Assembly (NCBI RefSeq): GCF_019160155.1
Contig: NZ_JAFNIH010000030.1
Location: 62,001-126,000 of the forward strand
Origin: Pinisolibacter aquiterrae
GTDB lineage: Bacteria; Pseudomonadota; Alphaproteobacteria; Rhizobiales; Ancalomicrobiaceae
Direction: 5' to 3'
Length of the DNA stretch: 64,000 nucleotides
Shown here: positions 27,577 through 36,058 of the stretch, piece after piece
How the letters are laid out: every line of letters begins with the position of its first letter
Position numbering within the stretch: the stretch's first letter is position 1
Made by a program: the position numbers and the translations under genes
Notes under the pieces: generated by a model
Told to the model about the DNA's origin: nothing
The model's database searches: none
Seen by the model: the letters and a program-made list of their open reading frames with translations, nothing else

Positions 27577-27608
27577 CCCCCGGTGTGCTCGCACGACCAC
27601 ACCGGGGG
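27577..27608 (-). terminator. Hairpin between the DUF35 gene and ftsH-like gene
   Basis: CCCCCGGTGTG and its exact complement (11 bp) flank a 10-base loop, 12 bp past the stop of the DUF35 gene and 56 bp before the ftsH-like start. No T-run follows. It probably ends the thiolase/DUF35 transcript. Confidence 0.65.
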
Positions 27609-27619
27609 CGAGGGGCAGA

Positions 27620-28039
27620 TCAGCCGACCGGCTCGAACACCAGCACCGGCAGATCGGGCATCTCCATGACGGCGGCCTTCACCGGGATCGGTCCCTTGTC
27701 GTAGACCGCCTCGAGCGCCTCCGGCGTCGCCTCGATGCCGCGCACGATCGCTTGGACGATCACCCCTTCGTCGAGCCGGATATGGCCGTAGACATAGGGC
27801 GCGATCGGTTCGAATCGCGGATGGCAGGCGGGTGTGATGTTGTGGGTGGCGAAGAGCAGGGTGCCCTTGCCCGACAACGTCGTCCATTCGACGTCGAAAC
27901 TGCCGCAGTGTTCACAGCAGTTGGTGGGCGGGAAGGTGATCTTCCCGCATTTGCGGCAACGCCGCCCCTCGAGTCTGCCCTCGCCCAGCGCCTCGTAGAA
28001 GGTGCGGATGGCGGAGTCTTGGAGGACCGCAGTATCCAT
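27620..28039 (-). CDS. Zn-ribbon/OB-fold DUF35 protein, acyl-CoA-binding partner of the thiolase
   Basis: This 139-residue two-domain protein has a rubredoxin-like zinc ribbon with C28, C31, C42 and C45 (CRKCG and CCEHCG) and then an OB fold (TLSGKGTLLFATHNI, GHIRLDEGVIVQAIVRG). DUF35 proteins form complexes with thiolase-like or hydratase partners and close or shape the acyl-CoA site. It is 18 bp downstream of the thiolase gene on the same strand, so the two products almost certainly form one complex. It has no catalytic residue of its own. Confidence 0.88.
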   Translation of the reverse strand: MDTAVLQDSAIRTFYEALGEGRLEGRRCRKCGKITFPPTNCCEHCGSFDVEWTTLSGKGTLLFATHNITPACHPRFEPIAPYVYGHIRLDEGVIVQAIVRGIEATPEALEAVYDKGPIPVKAAVMEMPDLPVLVFEPVG

Positions 28040-28057
28040 GGTCGTCTCCTTTCTCGG

Positions 28058-29332
28058 TCACGCCGCGGCGAGGACGATGGTCGTGCCGATCATCGCATAG
28101 CCGTGGGTATGGATCATCGCCGCCACCGGCGGCTTGGCGATCTGGCGGGCTCCGGCGGTCCCGCGCATCTGCTGCACGGCCTCGTAGGTGTCCGAACCGG
28201 CACTCGCCGCCCAGGCATGACCGAAGGCGTGACGACCGCCGTGGGTCGACATCGGCCGATCCCCGTCGAAGCGCAGACGGCCCTCGCGGGCATAGTCCAG
28301 CGCCTTGCCGGGCTCGATGTAGCCGATCATCTCGGCGGTGCAGAGGCTCGAGATGTGCGAGCAGTCGTGGGTGTGGAGATAGCCGATGTCGGCGACGTCG
28401 ACCCCCGACATTTCCACCGCGGCCGCCACCGAGCGACGGTCGAACTCCCAATCGGTCGGGTCTTCGTCGTACCACGGCAGATCCCGATAGGAGATGCCGA
28501 AGCCCTTGAACTCGACCGGCTTGGTGCCCTGCCGGACCAGATCGGGCCGGGTCAGGACCATCGCCGAGGCGCCGTCCGCGGTCGTCACCAGGCTCATCAG
28601 CCGCGACGGCCACGCGACGAACGGATTGTGCTGCGATTTCCAGAAGGCGTAAGGATCGGTGAAGCCGTGCCGGGCGGCCTTCGCCTCGAGCGTCTCCTGG
28701 CTGTTGGCCTTCGGCGTCAGCGAACCGTGCAGGCAGCGGGTGCGGCACAGTTCGAACATGCCCCGATCGAAGTCCTCGATCGAGACGCCGTATTTCCGGC
28801 AGTAGCCGAGCGCGACGAGGCCGTTGTAGGTCGAGAAGATGTCGTAGCCCTGCGGCACCTGATAGGCTTGGTTGACCGCCATGTCGGTCCACATCCAGGT
28901 CGTCTGATGCGAGATCGACTCCCGCTCCCACGGGCTCATCCCCTTGACCTTGGTGCGCGTGGTCTCGACCCCGACCACCAGGACGGTGTCGTAGGCGCCC
29001 GAGGCGATCGCCATCGCGGCCATCGCCGCGCCGACGTTCGTGGTCGAGCATTGCGCCTCGAAGTGAACCCCGGCCTTGAATTGGCCTCCCAACCATTTCG
29101 AGAGCTGCGAATAGGTCGCGGGCAATTGCGAGGAATGAACCATCGCATTGCCGACGAACACCGCGTCGACGTCGGCCGAGGTGAGGCCGGCGTCTTCCAG
29201 CGCTTCGCGCGCCGCGTTCGCCGCGAGTTCCTGCAGGCTCAGCCCACGGAGCTCGGGAGTCTCGAGAAGATCGCCGAAACGGGTGCAGCCCACCCCGGCG
29301 ATGACGACACGTTCTTTCAACTTGTTGGCCAT
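28058..29332 (-). CDS. Thiolase-like (SCP-x/lipid-transfer type) acyl-CoA acetyltransferase
   Basis: This 424-residue thiolase-fold enzyme has nucleophile C95 (HFEAQCSTTNVGAAM) and the C-terminal catalytic motifs HTHDCSHISSLCTAEM and GGRHAFGHAWAASAG, where classical thiolases have the HPxG and CxGGG loops. SCP-x-type thiolases lacking the standard CxG loop often need a DUF35 partner and act on branched or steroid/aryl acyl-CoAs. ATG at 29332 is preceded by GGGAG at eight bases. With only the DUF35 gene beside it, and no ligase, dehydrogenase or hydratase, the pathway is unclear; it may condense or cleave a beta-ketoacyl-CoA. Confidence 0.85.
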   Translation of the reverse strand: MANKLKERVVIAGVGCTRFGDLLETPELRGLSLQELAANAAREALEDAGLTSADVDAVFVGNAMVHSSQLPATYSQLSKWLGGQFKAGVHFEAQCSTTNVGAAMAAMAIASGAYDTVLVVGVETTRTKVKGMSPWERESISHQTTWMWTDMAVNQAYQVPQGYDIFSTYNGLVALGYCRKYGVSIEDFDRGMFELCRTRCLHGSLTPKANSQETLEAKAARHGFTDPYAFWKSQHNPFVAWPSRLMSLVTTADGASAMVLTRPDLVRQGTKPVEFKGFGISYRDLPWYDEDPTDWEFDRRSVAAAVEMSGVDVADIGYLHTHDCSHISSLCTAEMIGYIEPGKALDYAREGRLRFDGDRPMSTHGGRHAFGHAWAASAGSDTYEAVQQMRGTAGARQIAKPPVAAMIHTHGYAMIGTTIVLAAA

Positions 29333-29809
29333 GATCGAAATCTCCCTGAGGAGAACCGGGCGCGAACGGTCGAGTAGGACGAGAGATCGCCGATGATCGT
29401 GGGACCGCCGCATCTTCCGAGATCGTAATCGATCCGACGGTATTCAAGTGATCGCGGACGGAATTCGATGCGTCATTTTGACACTCGACGACATCGAGGC
29501 GGCAGATACGACCTGTCGATGCGATCGATTACTCGGGAATGAAAGTAAATAGAGGAGGGTTCGAGTTTATTTCTTCGAATGTGGGAGGTGACCGACGGCC
29601 GGGTCGCGATCTTCGATCCCGGGGGGCGGGGCGCCGGCGAGGTTCCCCGCGAAGTCGTCCGGCGAACCACGGGGCAACCCATGGTCTTCGCTCCGGGATC
29701 GACGCGTCATGAGCCCGCTACGACCTCCACACGCCGTCCGCGTGCCGCGTGTTCGGTGTGGCCGTGGCGCGTGGACCTGCGCCTTCGTCTTCCCGCGCGT
29801 GGAAATCGT
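29333..29809 (+). other. Intergenic region, 477 bp, no supported gene
   Basis: This lies between the thiolase start (leftward) and the transglycosylase stop. It is lower in GC than its surroundings around 29420-29580. It must hold the promoter of the thiolase/DUF35 pair, but I could not pick a convincing -35/-10. The open frames here are compositional shadows. Confidence 0.5.
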
Positions 29810-31054
29810 TCAGCGCGCCGCGTCGAGCGAGGAGAGCACCGCCTCGCTCGGCCAGCAGTCGAGAGGGAGGCCGGCGGCCTTCTGATAGGCGCCGACGGCC
29901 GAGCGCGTCAGCATGCCCGCCTTGCCGTCGATCTTGTCGTGATAGTAGCCGAGGCGCGCGAGGTGTTTCTGCATCGCCTCCACCGAGGTCGTGTGCAACT
30001 GGCGCGATGCCGACCACGGCGTCGTGAAGCCCCGCGAGGTCACGATCCGGTCGGCGAGATGGCCGACGAAGAGCACGTAGAGATCGGAGAAATTGTACTC
30101 CTTGATCACGAAATAGTTCTTCGTGACCATGAACGACGGCCCGTGGAGCCCCTCCGGCTGAAGGAGCGACGCCGGTTCTCCCCGTTCCGCCGGGGAGGGC
30201 GCGCGGCCGCCGAGCGGCACGACGCCGGCCGCGAGCCACGCGCCGATCGGCCGCCGCACCTCCGGCACCGCCAGGGTGCAGTCGAACGCGGCGGGCGGGC
30301 GCACCTCGAAGGCCCAGGTGACGCCCGCCTGCCAGCCCTTGTCGGCGAGCTGCTTGGCGGCCGAGGCGAGCGCGTCCGGCACCGAGTGCCAGATGTCGAC
30401 GCGCCCGTCGCCGTCGAAATCGATGCCATGGCCGAAATATTCGGACGGCAGGAACTGGGTGAGGCCGGTCGCGCCCGCCCAGGAGGCGCGGAAGTCCTTT
30501 CGCGTCACCGCGCCCTCGTCGAGGATCTTCAGCGCGAGCAGGAACTCGGTACGGTACTGGTCCTTGCGACGGCCGGCATAGGCCTGCGTCGCCACGACCC
30601 TCAGCGCGTCGTACTTCTCCGGCGAGCGGCCGAAATCGGTCTCGCGGCCCCAGATCGCCAGCACCATCGTCGCCGGCACGCCGAAGCGCGCCTCGATCCG
30701 ATCGAGCACGTCGCGATGGCGCTGCGAGAGCCGGCGCCCCTCGTTCGCCAGCCGCGCGATGGTCGTCTCCTTGACGTAGTCGGCCGGCGTCCGCACGAAT
30801 TCCGGTTGTGCCGGAGCCCCGGTCGCGGGCCGCCCGGGGAGCGCGAGATCGGGCAGGCGGTAGTCGGGCTCGAGACCGCGCGTCTCGCGGTCGAAGGTCG
30901 CGCGCGAGACGCCGGCCTCGCGGGCCTCCGGCCACAGCGACGCCACGAAGGCCTCGAAGCCCGCGTCGGCCGCGCGCGCCGGGGCGGGGAGGGGCAGCGA
31001 AGCGCCGAGCACGGCGAGGGCGAAGAAACGGCGAAGGGATCGCAAGGGAACCAC
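29810..31054 (-). CDS. Lytic murein transglycosylase, MltB family
   Basis: This 414-residue periplasmic enzyme cleaves peptidoglycan glycan strands with 1,6-anhydro ring formation. A signal peptide ends near APARAAD (about residue 28). The SLT_2 catalytic domain (about 30-320) has the general acid E138 in IWGRETDFGRSPEKYD and the family motif FGHGIDFDGDGRVDIW. A C-terminal PG_binding_1 domain (about 345-410, LHTTSVEAMQKHLARLGYY) anchors it to the wall. No lipobox is present. It is co-directional with the MBL-fold gene, 144 bp downstream of it and beyond a hairpin, so it is probably an independent housekeeping unit. Confidence 0.92.
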   Translation of the reverse strand: MVPLRSLRRFFALAVLGASLPLPAPARAADAGFEAFVASLWPEAREAGVSRATFDRETRGLEPDYRLPDLALPGRPATGAPAQPEFVRTPADYVKETTIARLANEGRRLSQRHRDVLDRIEARFGVPATMVLAIWGRETDFGRSPEKYDALRVVATQAYAGRRKDQYRTEFLLALKILDEGAVTRKDFRASWAGATGLTQFLPSEYFGHGIDFDGDGRVDIWHSVPDALASAAKQLADKGWQAGVTWAFEVRPPAAFDCTLAVPEVRRPIGAWLAAGVVPLGGRAPSPAERGEPASLLQPEGLHGPSFMVTKNYFVIKEYNFSDLYVLFVGHLADRIVTSRGFTTPWSASRQLHTTSVEAMQKHLARLGYYHDKIDGKAGMLTRSAVGAYQKAAGLPLDCWPSEAVLSSLDAAR

Positions 31055-31173
31055 CCGGCGAGTCGGAGGGCGAGGACGTCACCGACGGTAGCATGCGGCC
31101 GGGCGGGCGAAAACGCGCGTCCGGCGGCGACACCGGCCGGATCTCCGGCGAACGGCGGGGCGCGGCGACGATG

Positions 31174-31192
31174 GTCTCGGCCGGACCGAGAC
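31174..31192 (-). terminator. Hairpin after the MBL-fold gene
   Basis: GTCTCGG-5 nt-CCGAGAC, 6 bp past the stop of the MBL-fold gene and 119 bp before the transglycosylase start. It separates the accessory three-gene operon from the transglycosylase gene. Only 7 bp of stem and no T-run, so moderate confidence. Confidence 0.5.
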
Positions 31193-31198
31193 GGCTCC

Positions 31199-32791
31199 TC
31201 AGGTCTCGAGCGCGTAGTCGATCGCCAGCGGCCCCTCCGCGTCGGAGATCTCCCGCACCGCCTCGAGGAAGCGGTCCCAGGTCTTTCGGTCGAGTTCGGC
31301 CGGCCGATCCGCATGCTTGGTGGCGATGCCCTGGAAATCGACGACGCTGCGATCGGCGCGGATGACGCGCCGTCCCGTCTTCTCCTCGAGCCGGGCGAGC
31401 AGCGAGGGAAACGGCATGTTCCAATGTTTGGCCGCGTCGTTGGCGAAGGAGGCGACCACCGGCACCATCGCCACCAGATCGGGGCTCGTCATCAGTTCGA
31501 GCCCACGCTCGCGCGGCGTCGCGTTGTGGCTGCAATGGTGGCCGACCTTGTAGAGCACGGTGCGGGCGAGGAGGTCCTCGATCCCGATGCGGCGATCGGT
31601 CCCGTCCTCGCCCTTTTCGGTCCACGCGAGCTCCCCCCACGACAGCCAGTTGCCGACCTGCGCGTCTCCGGGGAAGAGCATCACCCGCGCGTCCTTGCCG
31701 CGTCCGATCTCGAAGGCGATGGCGAGACTGGTGTTGTTGGTGTCGTTGTCGAGCTTGAGCGCCAGTTGTTCGCCGGCGAGCAGCCAATCCTGGTCGACCC
31801 GCCGCCACTCGTCCTCGGCCCGGTCGTAGACCGCGGCGAAGCGGCGGCGCGCCTCCCGTTCCTCGTGGTCGACGCCGGTCGCGGGCGCGTCGAAGGCGAG
31901 GAGCCGGCGCCGGCCGAAGGGAAGCACCAGGTCGGGCTCCTGCTCCGTCGCGTCGTCGAGTCCGGCCGCCCCGAGCGCGGCGAGATAGAAGAGGTCGTCG
32001 TCGCCACCGGCGGCCAGCTGATAGACCTCGCCCGTCCCCTTGCGCGGGGTGCTGCGCTTCAGCCACGCCTCGTCGCGCGGCGGGCCGAGGACGAAGGCGC
32101 GCAGATCGTCGAGCCCGGCGACCGGCACCGGATCGACGCCGGGCCGGAAGTAGCGCACGCTCTTCGCATGGGCGCGCAACGCCTCGAGGATCGAGCCGGT
32201 GGTGGCGCGCTTCTTCTTCCCCGTGGCGGCGAGCGCGGTCGGGTTCCTCTCCTCCTTCTCTTCCTCCTCCGGCGAGAGGCCGTAGAAGGCGAGAAGTTCG
32301 GAAAAGCCGAATTTGCGCGGCTTCACGTCCATCGTCTCGGCTTCCGGATCGGCCTCGGGCGACGCGTGGTCCGCCATCGCCATCGCCGCCGCGTGGCTGA
32401 GCTCGACCACGGCGAGCGCCCGGCGGCGGCCCTCGGCGAGGGTCTGCGCGAGTTCGTCGCGCCGATCCTCGGTCCAGGCGAGCCAGAGCTCGCCGACCTC
32501 GATCCGCGCGAAGACGTCCTCGGCCTGGGCGAAGCCGGACAGGTGGTCCCAATGCTCGTGGGTGACGATCAGCACGTCGAGCCGCCCGCCAGTCTCCGCC
32601 TCGATGTTCTTCATGATGCGCACGGCGCGGTCGGCGGCGCCGGGCATGCCCTGGAGAATGCCGCAGTCGATCAGGATGTTGGCCGTGCCGTCGCCCTTCG
32701 GCGCACGGATCAGGAAACAGTCGCCGAGAATGTCGCGATACATCCGCACCGTGAGCCGGCGGGGTTTCGAGGCGGTCTGCCGTTTCGCCAT
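31199..32791 (-). CDS. Metallo-beta-lactamase-fold hydrolase, ComEC/Rec2-like
   Basis: This 530-residue soluble protein has no signal peptide. The MBL metal motif THEHWDHLSG gives H78, H80, D82 and H83, and a later KVGHHCSHNATPRERG resembles the KxxHHGS loop of ComEC-type nucleases. In between lies a long insertion (about residues 110-330) with a charged EEEEKEERN stretch and no recognised domain. ComEC-like MBL proteins act on DNA or other phosphodiesters, so nuclease or cyclic-nucleotide phosphodiesterase activity is plausible but unproven. It is the last gene of a tight operon, 13 bp after the metallopeptidase gene, with the patatin gene first. Confidence 0.75.
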   Translation of the reverse strand: MAKRQTASKPRRLTVRMYRDILGDCFLIRAPKGDGTANILIDCGILQGMPGAADRAVRIMKNIEAETGGRLDVLIVTHEHWDHLSGFAQAEDVFARIEVGELWLAWTEDRRDELAQTLAEGRRRALAVVELSHAAAMAMADHASPEADPEAETMDVKPRKFGFSELLAFYGLSPEEEEKEERNPTALAATGKKKRATTGSILEALRAHAKSVRYFRPGVDPVPVAGLDDLRAFVLGPPRDEAWLKRSTPRKGTGEVYQLAAGGDDDLFYLAALGAAGLDDATEQEPDLVLPFGRRRLLAFDAPATGVDHEEREARRRFAAVYDRAEDEWRRVDQDWLLAGEQLALKLDNDTNNTSLAIAFEIGRGKDARVMLFPGDAQVGNWLSWGELAWTEKGEDGTDRRIGIEDLLARTVLYKVGHHCSHNATPRERGLELMTSPDLVAMVPVVASFANDAAKHWNMPFPSLLARLEEKTGRRVIRADRSVVDFQGIATKHADRPAELDRKTWDRFLEAVREISDAEGPLAIDYALET

Positions 32792-32804
32792 GGGTCCACC
32801 CCCG

Positions 32805-34679
32805 TCAGAGCATGCGATGAAGGAAGGCGAAGGGTTCGCGTTGCCGCTCGGCGCCGAAATAGGTCGCCCCCAGCGCCTCCGCCGCGCCGCCGAAGCGGAA
32901 CTGGCGCTCCGCCTCGAGGCGGGCGGCGCTGTCGATCGACTTGACGATCGCGTAGCGGATCCGGCGCGTGCGGATGTCGACGATCAGCGTCGCCCCGCCC
33001 CGGAAGACGAAGTCGGGACGCACCCCGGGCTTGCGGCCGACCGCGTCCATCTCCGCCTGGAGCTCGGCGCTGCGATAGGCCCGGCGCTCCTGGGCGATCT
33101 CGATCACGACCTGCGGCTCGCGCTGCCCGTCCGGCCCGACCCGGTCGGCGAGCCGCACCGAATGGACCTCGACCTGCGGACGGCCGTCGTCGCGCCGCCG
33201 CCGGATCGTCTTCGGCGCGGCGTCGTCGAGGCGCAGGCCGATGGCGCGGGCGGCGTCGTCGCCGATCTTCTCCCGATTGTCGAGGATGTGGCGCTGGAGC
33301 CGGAAGGCGCGCGCCCGCGCGTCCTCGAACAGTCGCTCGCGCGCCTCCTCGTGGCCGAACGGTCGCTTCAGGAGATCGCCGAGATCGATCTGCGTCTCCA
33401 ACGGCTCCCACAGGAGGTTCTCGATCGAGAGCGACCGGCACCCCTTGGGGAAGATCCCCCGCCGCCGGAACGCCTCGATGAAGGCGATGCGGTAGCCGCG
33501 ATCGTCGTCGGCGACGAGGTCGTGGTCGGCGGTGATCAGCGCCCTCAGATAGTCGCCGAAGGTGACGTCGACGGGCGGCAGATAGTCGAGCGCGCGGATC
33601 GTGATCCGCAGCACGTGCCCCGCCGTCTTGACCGCCTCCGCCGTGAGACGGGCGACGAGATCGGGGTGGAGATCGCGATCGGGAAAGCGCCCGCCGTCGC
33701 CGGTGACGAGCCTGAGGAGGTCGGCGACGCGCGAGCGATAGATCGTCACGAAGGCGTCGAACACCGCCGCCACCAGAATGGCGCCACGGTCGTGCGGCTC
33801 CGAGGTCGCCGCGAGCCGGGTCGGATCGGGCAGGCCGGTCGCCGGGTCGAGGTCGTCGATCGCCTCGCGGAGCGCCCCGTAGTGACCGATCGCCTCGCCG
33901 AACTGCCGGGCGAGCCCGCTCAGCACCGACCGCCGGCCGAGATCGCCGCGGGTCTGCTCGATCTGCTGGCGCAGCGCGTCGGCGAGGGTGAAGTGCTGGA
34001 ACAACGCGACGATGTCGGCGAACCCCTCGTGGAAGGCCGGCATGTCGACGTTGCTCGCATCGATGTAGCGTCGATGCATGCCGTCGAGGATGGCATGCGT
34101 CGTCTCGTGGGCGATGACGTCGTGCGAGAGGCAGGTGAAGACGAGGCCGCCGGGCAGATTGTGCCCCGGCCGGGTCCGCGAGGCGCGGAAATAGCCGAAG
34201 AGCAGCGCCTTCCGGTCGGGGCTGTAATAGGCATTGGCCTCACGCAGCGCATGAGGATAGATCCGCAACCGACCGACGTAGCGTTGCTTTTCGTCGCGGT
34301 CGATACGGGGTGCCCACAGCACCTTGCGGCCGAGAGCCCGTTCGAAGTTGCGGATGGTCGTCATCGCCACCGCATAGACCATCTGCTGGTGGAACTTCGG
34401 ATTGCCTTCCGACGGCGCGGCGCCGTTCTGGACGAGGAGCACGGGATCGTCGAGGTCGACCGGGGCATAGAAACCGCCGGAGGCCGGATCGACGTCGACC
34501 ACCTCGAGATATTCGCCGATCGGCCCCGGTTCGAGCGCCTCGCCGCCGATCTGGACGGTCGCCTCGTTGACGACCGCCAATTGCAGGTCGAGCGAGGCCG
34601 ACGGGTCGAAGGCGTAGATCCTGAGGCGCCGAAACGGCAAGACCGACGGGGTCGGCGGGCGCGAACCGGGTGCCGGCAT
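32805..34679 (-). CDS. Putative gluzincin-type zinc metallopeptidase, function unknown
   Basis: This 624-residue protein has no signal peptide and no membrane helix. HETTH (191-195) followed by E218 in FHEGFAD, 22 residues later, is a complete HExxH...E gluzincin zinc site, with the helix beginning at HDVIA. I recognise nothing else: the N-terminal 180 residues carry IYAFDPSASLDLQLA and the last ~150 residues are charged and may bind a partner (TIRRRRDDGRPQVEV, PDFVFRGGATLIVDIRTRRIRYAIV). That last stretch has a D-x(n)-V-D-I-R shape only loosely like a nuclease core. It lies between patatin and MBL genes with 33- and 13-bp gaps. I infer an intracellular protease acting with them. Confidence 0.65.
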   Translation of the reverse strand: MPAPGSRPPTPSVLPFRRLRIYAFDPSASLDLQLAVVNEATVQIGGEALEPGPIGEYLEVVDVDPASGGFYAPVDLDDPVLLVQNGAAPSEGNPKFHQQMVYAVAMTTIRNFERALGRKVLWAPRIDRDEKQRYVGRLRIYPHALREANAYYSPDRKALLFGYFRASRTRPGHNLPGGLVFTCLSHDVIAHETTHAILDGMHRRYIDASNVDMPAFHEGFADIVALFQHFTLADALRQQIEQTRGDLGRRSVLSGLARQFGEAIGHYGALREAIDDLDPATGLPDPTRLAATSEPHDRGAILVAAVFDAFVTIYRSRVADLLRLVTGDGGRFPDRDLHPDLVARLTAEAVKTAGHVLRITIRALDYLPPVDVTFGDYLRALITADHDLVADDDRGYRIAFIEAFRRRGIFPKGCRSLSIENLLWEPLETQIDLGDLLKRPFGHEEARERLFEDARARAFRLQRHILDNREKIGDDAARAIGLRLDDAAPKTIRRRRDDGRPQVEVHSVRLADRVGPDGQREPQVVIEIAQERRAYRSAELQAEMDAVGRKPGVRPDFVFRGGATLIVDIRTRRIRYAIVKSIDSAARLEAERQFRFGGAAEALGATYFGAERQREPFAFLHRML

Positions 34680-34712
34680 GGGATCGTCCTCCCCTCGCGA
34701 CCCTGCCCGGTC

Positions 34713-35867
34713 TCAGTATTCGCCGGGGCAGGGAAAGCCTTTCGGATCGGTGATGGTCACGCCGTGGCGCGCCTGGAGCGCGGGACCGAAATGGGCGCGC
34801 AGCGCCGCGTCGGTGACCGCGTAACCCCAATTGATCAGGGCGTTCTGCTCGGCGTCCGGCATCGCCGCCAGCCGCGTCGGGATCGCCGCGAGCCGGGTCG
34901 GATCGCGTCCGGCGCAGCCGAGCGGGTCGGTGGCGAGCGGATAATCGGCATATCGGGTCCGGATGCCCCAATAGGCGCCGGTCACCTCGCCGCTCCGATA
35001 GGCCTCGATCAGATGGCGCTTGCGCAGGCTGCGGACCTGATCGTCGGAGATGGTCATGATGCGCACGGAATGGCGGACCCAATCGTCCTTCGGATCCGCC
35101 TCCGGCTCGATCTTCTGCCCGGCATCGGAGACGAGCACCGTCTCGCACGACTTGAACACGGTCTCGAGACCGAGATTGTCGTAGACGCCGCCGTCGCTGA
35201 GCACCACCCGGCGGCGGAACTCCGGCCCGGTCAGATCCGCCGGGACGTTCGGGTCGTAGGCCTGAGCCACGGTCATTTCGAGCGGCGACAGCACCGGCGG
35301 GAAGGCCGAGGAGGCCGCGACCGCGAGCGCGAGCCGCGTCGTCGGCCGGGGCACCAGGCCGACCCGATAATCCCCCATGTAGCGGCGGGTGAAGCGCCAC
35401 AACGCCGCCGTCTGCACGTTGCTCGCGTTGAGCACGAAGAAGGGCGCCTTGCCGTCGCTGTCGTCGGGCAGGTCCTGCAGGGTCGCGTCGCCGTAGAGCG
35501 TGTCGGCATAGGCGTCCGCGACCCGGTCGGAGATCGAACCGGGCAACAGAATGCCGCCGATGATGGCGCCGGCGTCGATGTTGGTCGACGCCATCCGCCG
35601 GACGTCGGCGACGACGGCGCCGAGCCCGGTCGCCCGGCCGCTCGCGTCGAAGTTCAGCCGCTTCCACCTCAGACCGAGATGGGCTGCGGTGATCGACCCG
35701 CCGGAGACGCTGGAGATGCGCGCGAGCTTGCCGAGAAGCCCGGCCTCGTCGATGCGGATGAGCGTGCCCAGATGGAAGACCATGGCGCGATAGCCGCCGC
35801 CCGAAAGGCAGAGGCCGATGCCGGCGCGGGGTCGATCGGTATCGTCGAGCTGCGATGAGACGGCCAT
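34713..35867 (-). CDS. Patatin-like phospholipase
   Basis: This 384-residue predicted cytoplasmic lipid acyl hydrolase has the oxyanion loop SGGGYRAM (22-29), nucleophile elbow SVSGGS with S55, the ASSAFPPVLSP stretch, and catalytic D225 in LSDGGVYDNLG, giving the Ser-Asp dyad of patatins. It has no signal peptide or beta-barrel. Cytoplasmic patatins in bacteria include membrane-degrading effectors of anti-phage systems, but no cyclic-nucleotide synthase is encoded nearby. It is the first gene of a three-gene operon with a metallopeptidase and an MBL-fold hydrolase. Confidence 0.85.
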   Translation of the reverse strand: MAVSSQLDDTDRPRAGIGLCLSGGGYRAMVFHLGTLIRIDEAGLLGKLARISSVSGGSITAAHLGLRWKRLNFDASGRATGLGAVVADVRRMASTNIDAGAIIGGILLPGSISDRVADAYADTLYGDATLQDLPDDSDGKAPFFVLNASNVQTAALWRFTRRYMGDYRVGLVPRPTTRLALAVAASSAFPPVLSPLEMTVAQAYDPNVPADLTGPEFRRRVVLSDGGVYDNLGLETVFKSCETVLVSDAGQKIEPEADPKDDWVRHSVRIMTISDDQVRSLRKRHLIEAYRSGEVTGAYWGIRTRYADYPLATDPLGCAGRDPTRLAAIPTRLAAMPDAEQNALINWGYAVTDAALRAHFGPALQARHGVTITDPKGFPCPGEY

Positions 35868-35978
35868 GACACCCTCCCGCTCGTTCCTCCCGCCGGAGAG
35901 GCTCGTCCCCGGTCGTTCGCCGCCGCGTGGATCTCCTCCGGCCGAGCCGGGTGGGACAAACCGAGGCGTGTGGGGAGT

Positions 35979-36006
35979 ATGCTACACAATCGATTAGATC
36001 GCGCAA
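35979..36006 (-). promoter_or_regulatory. Possible promoter of the patatin/peptidase/MBL operon
   Basis: Read leftward, TTGCGC (36006-36001), a 16-bp spacer and TAGCAT (35984-35979) lie about 110 bp before the patatin ATG, in the only AT-rich patch of the 191-bp gap 35868-36058. The match to sigma-70 hexamers is partial. Confidence 0.3.
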
Positions 36007-36058
36007 GCGCCATTCTCGCTCCCGGCGAAACGGGGCCGTGCGCCCGAGCCCCGTCGCC

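Noticed and set aside
29579-32944. 1121-codon rightward frame through the transglycosylase and MBL genes
   Set aside because: Antisense artefact: low-complexity, no domains, while the opposite strand has complete catalytic motifs.
34713-35867. Patatin as the effector of a CBASS system
   Set aside because: No CD-NTase, Cap2/Cap3 or HORMA gene is present in the neighbourhood.
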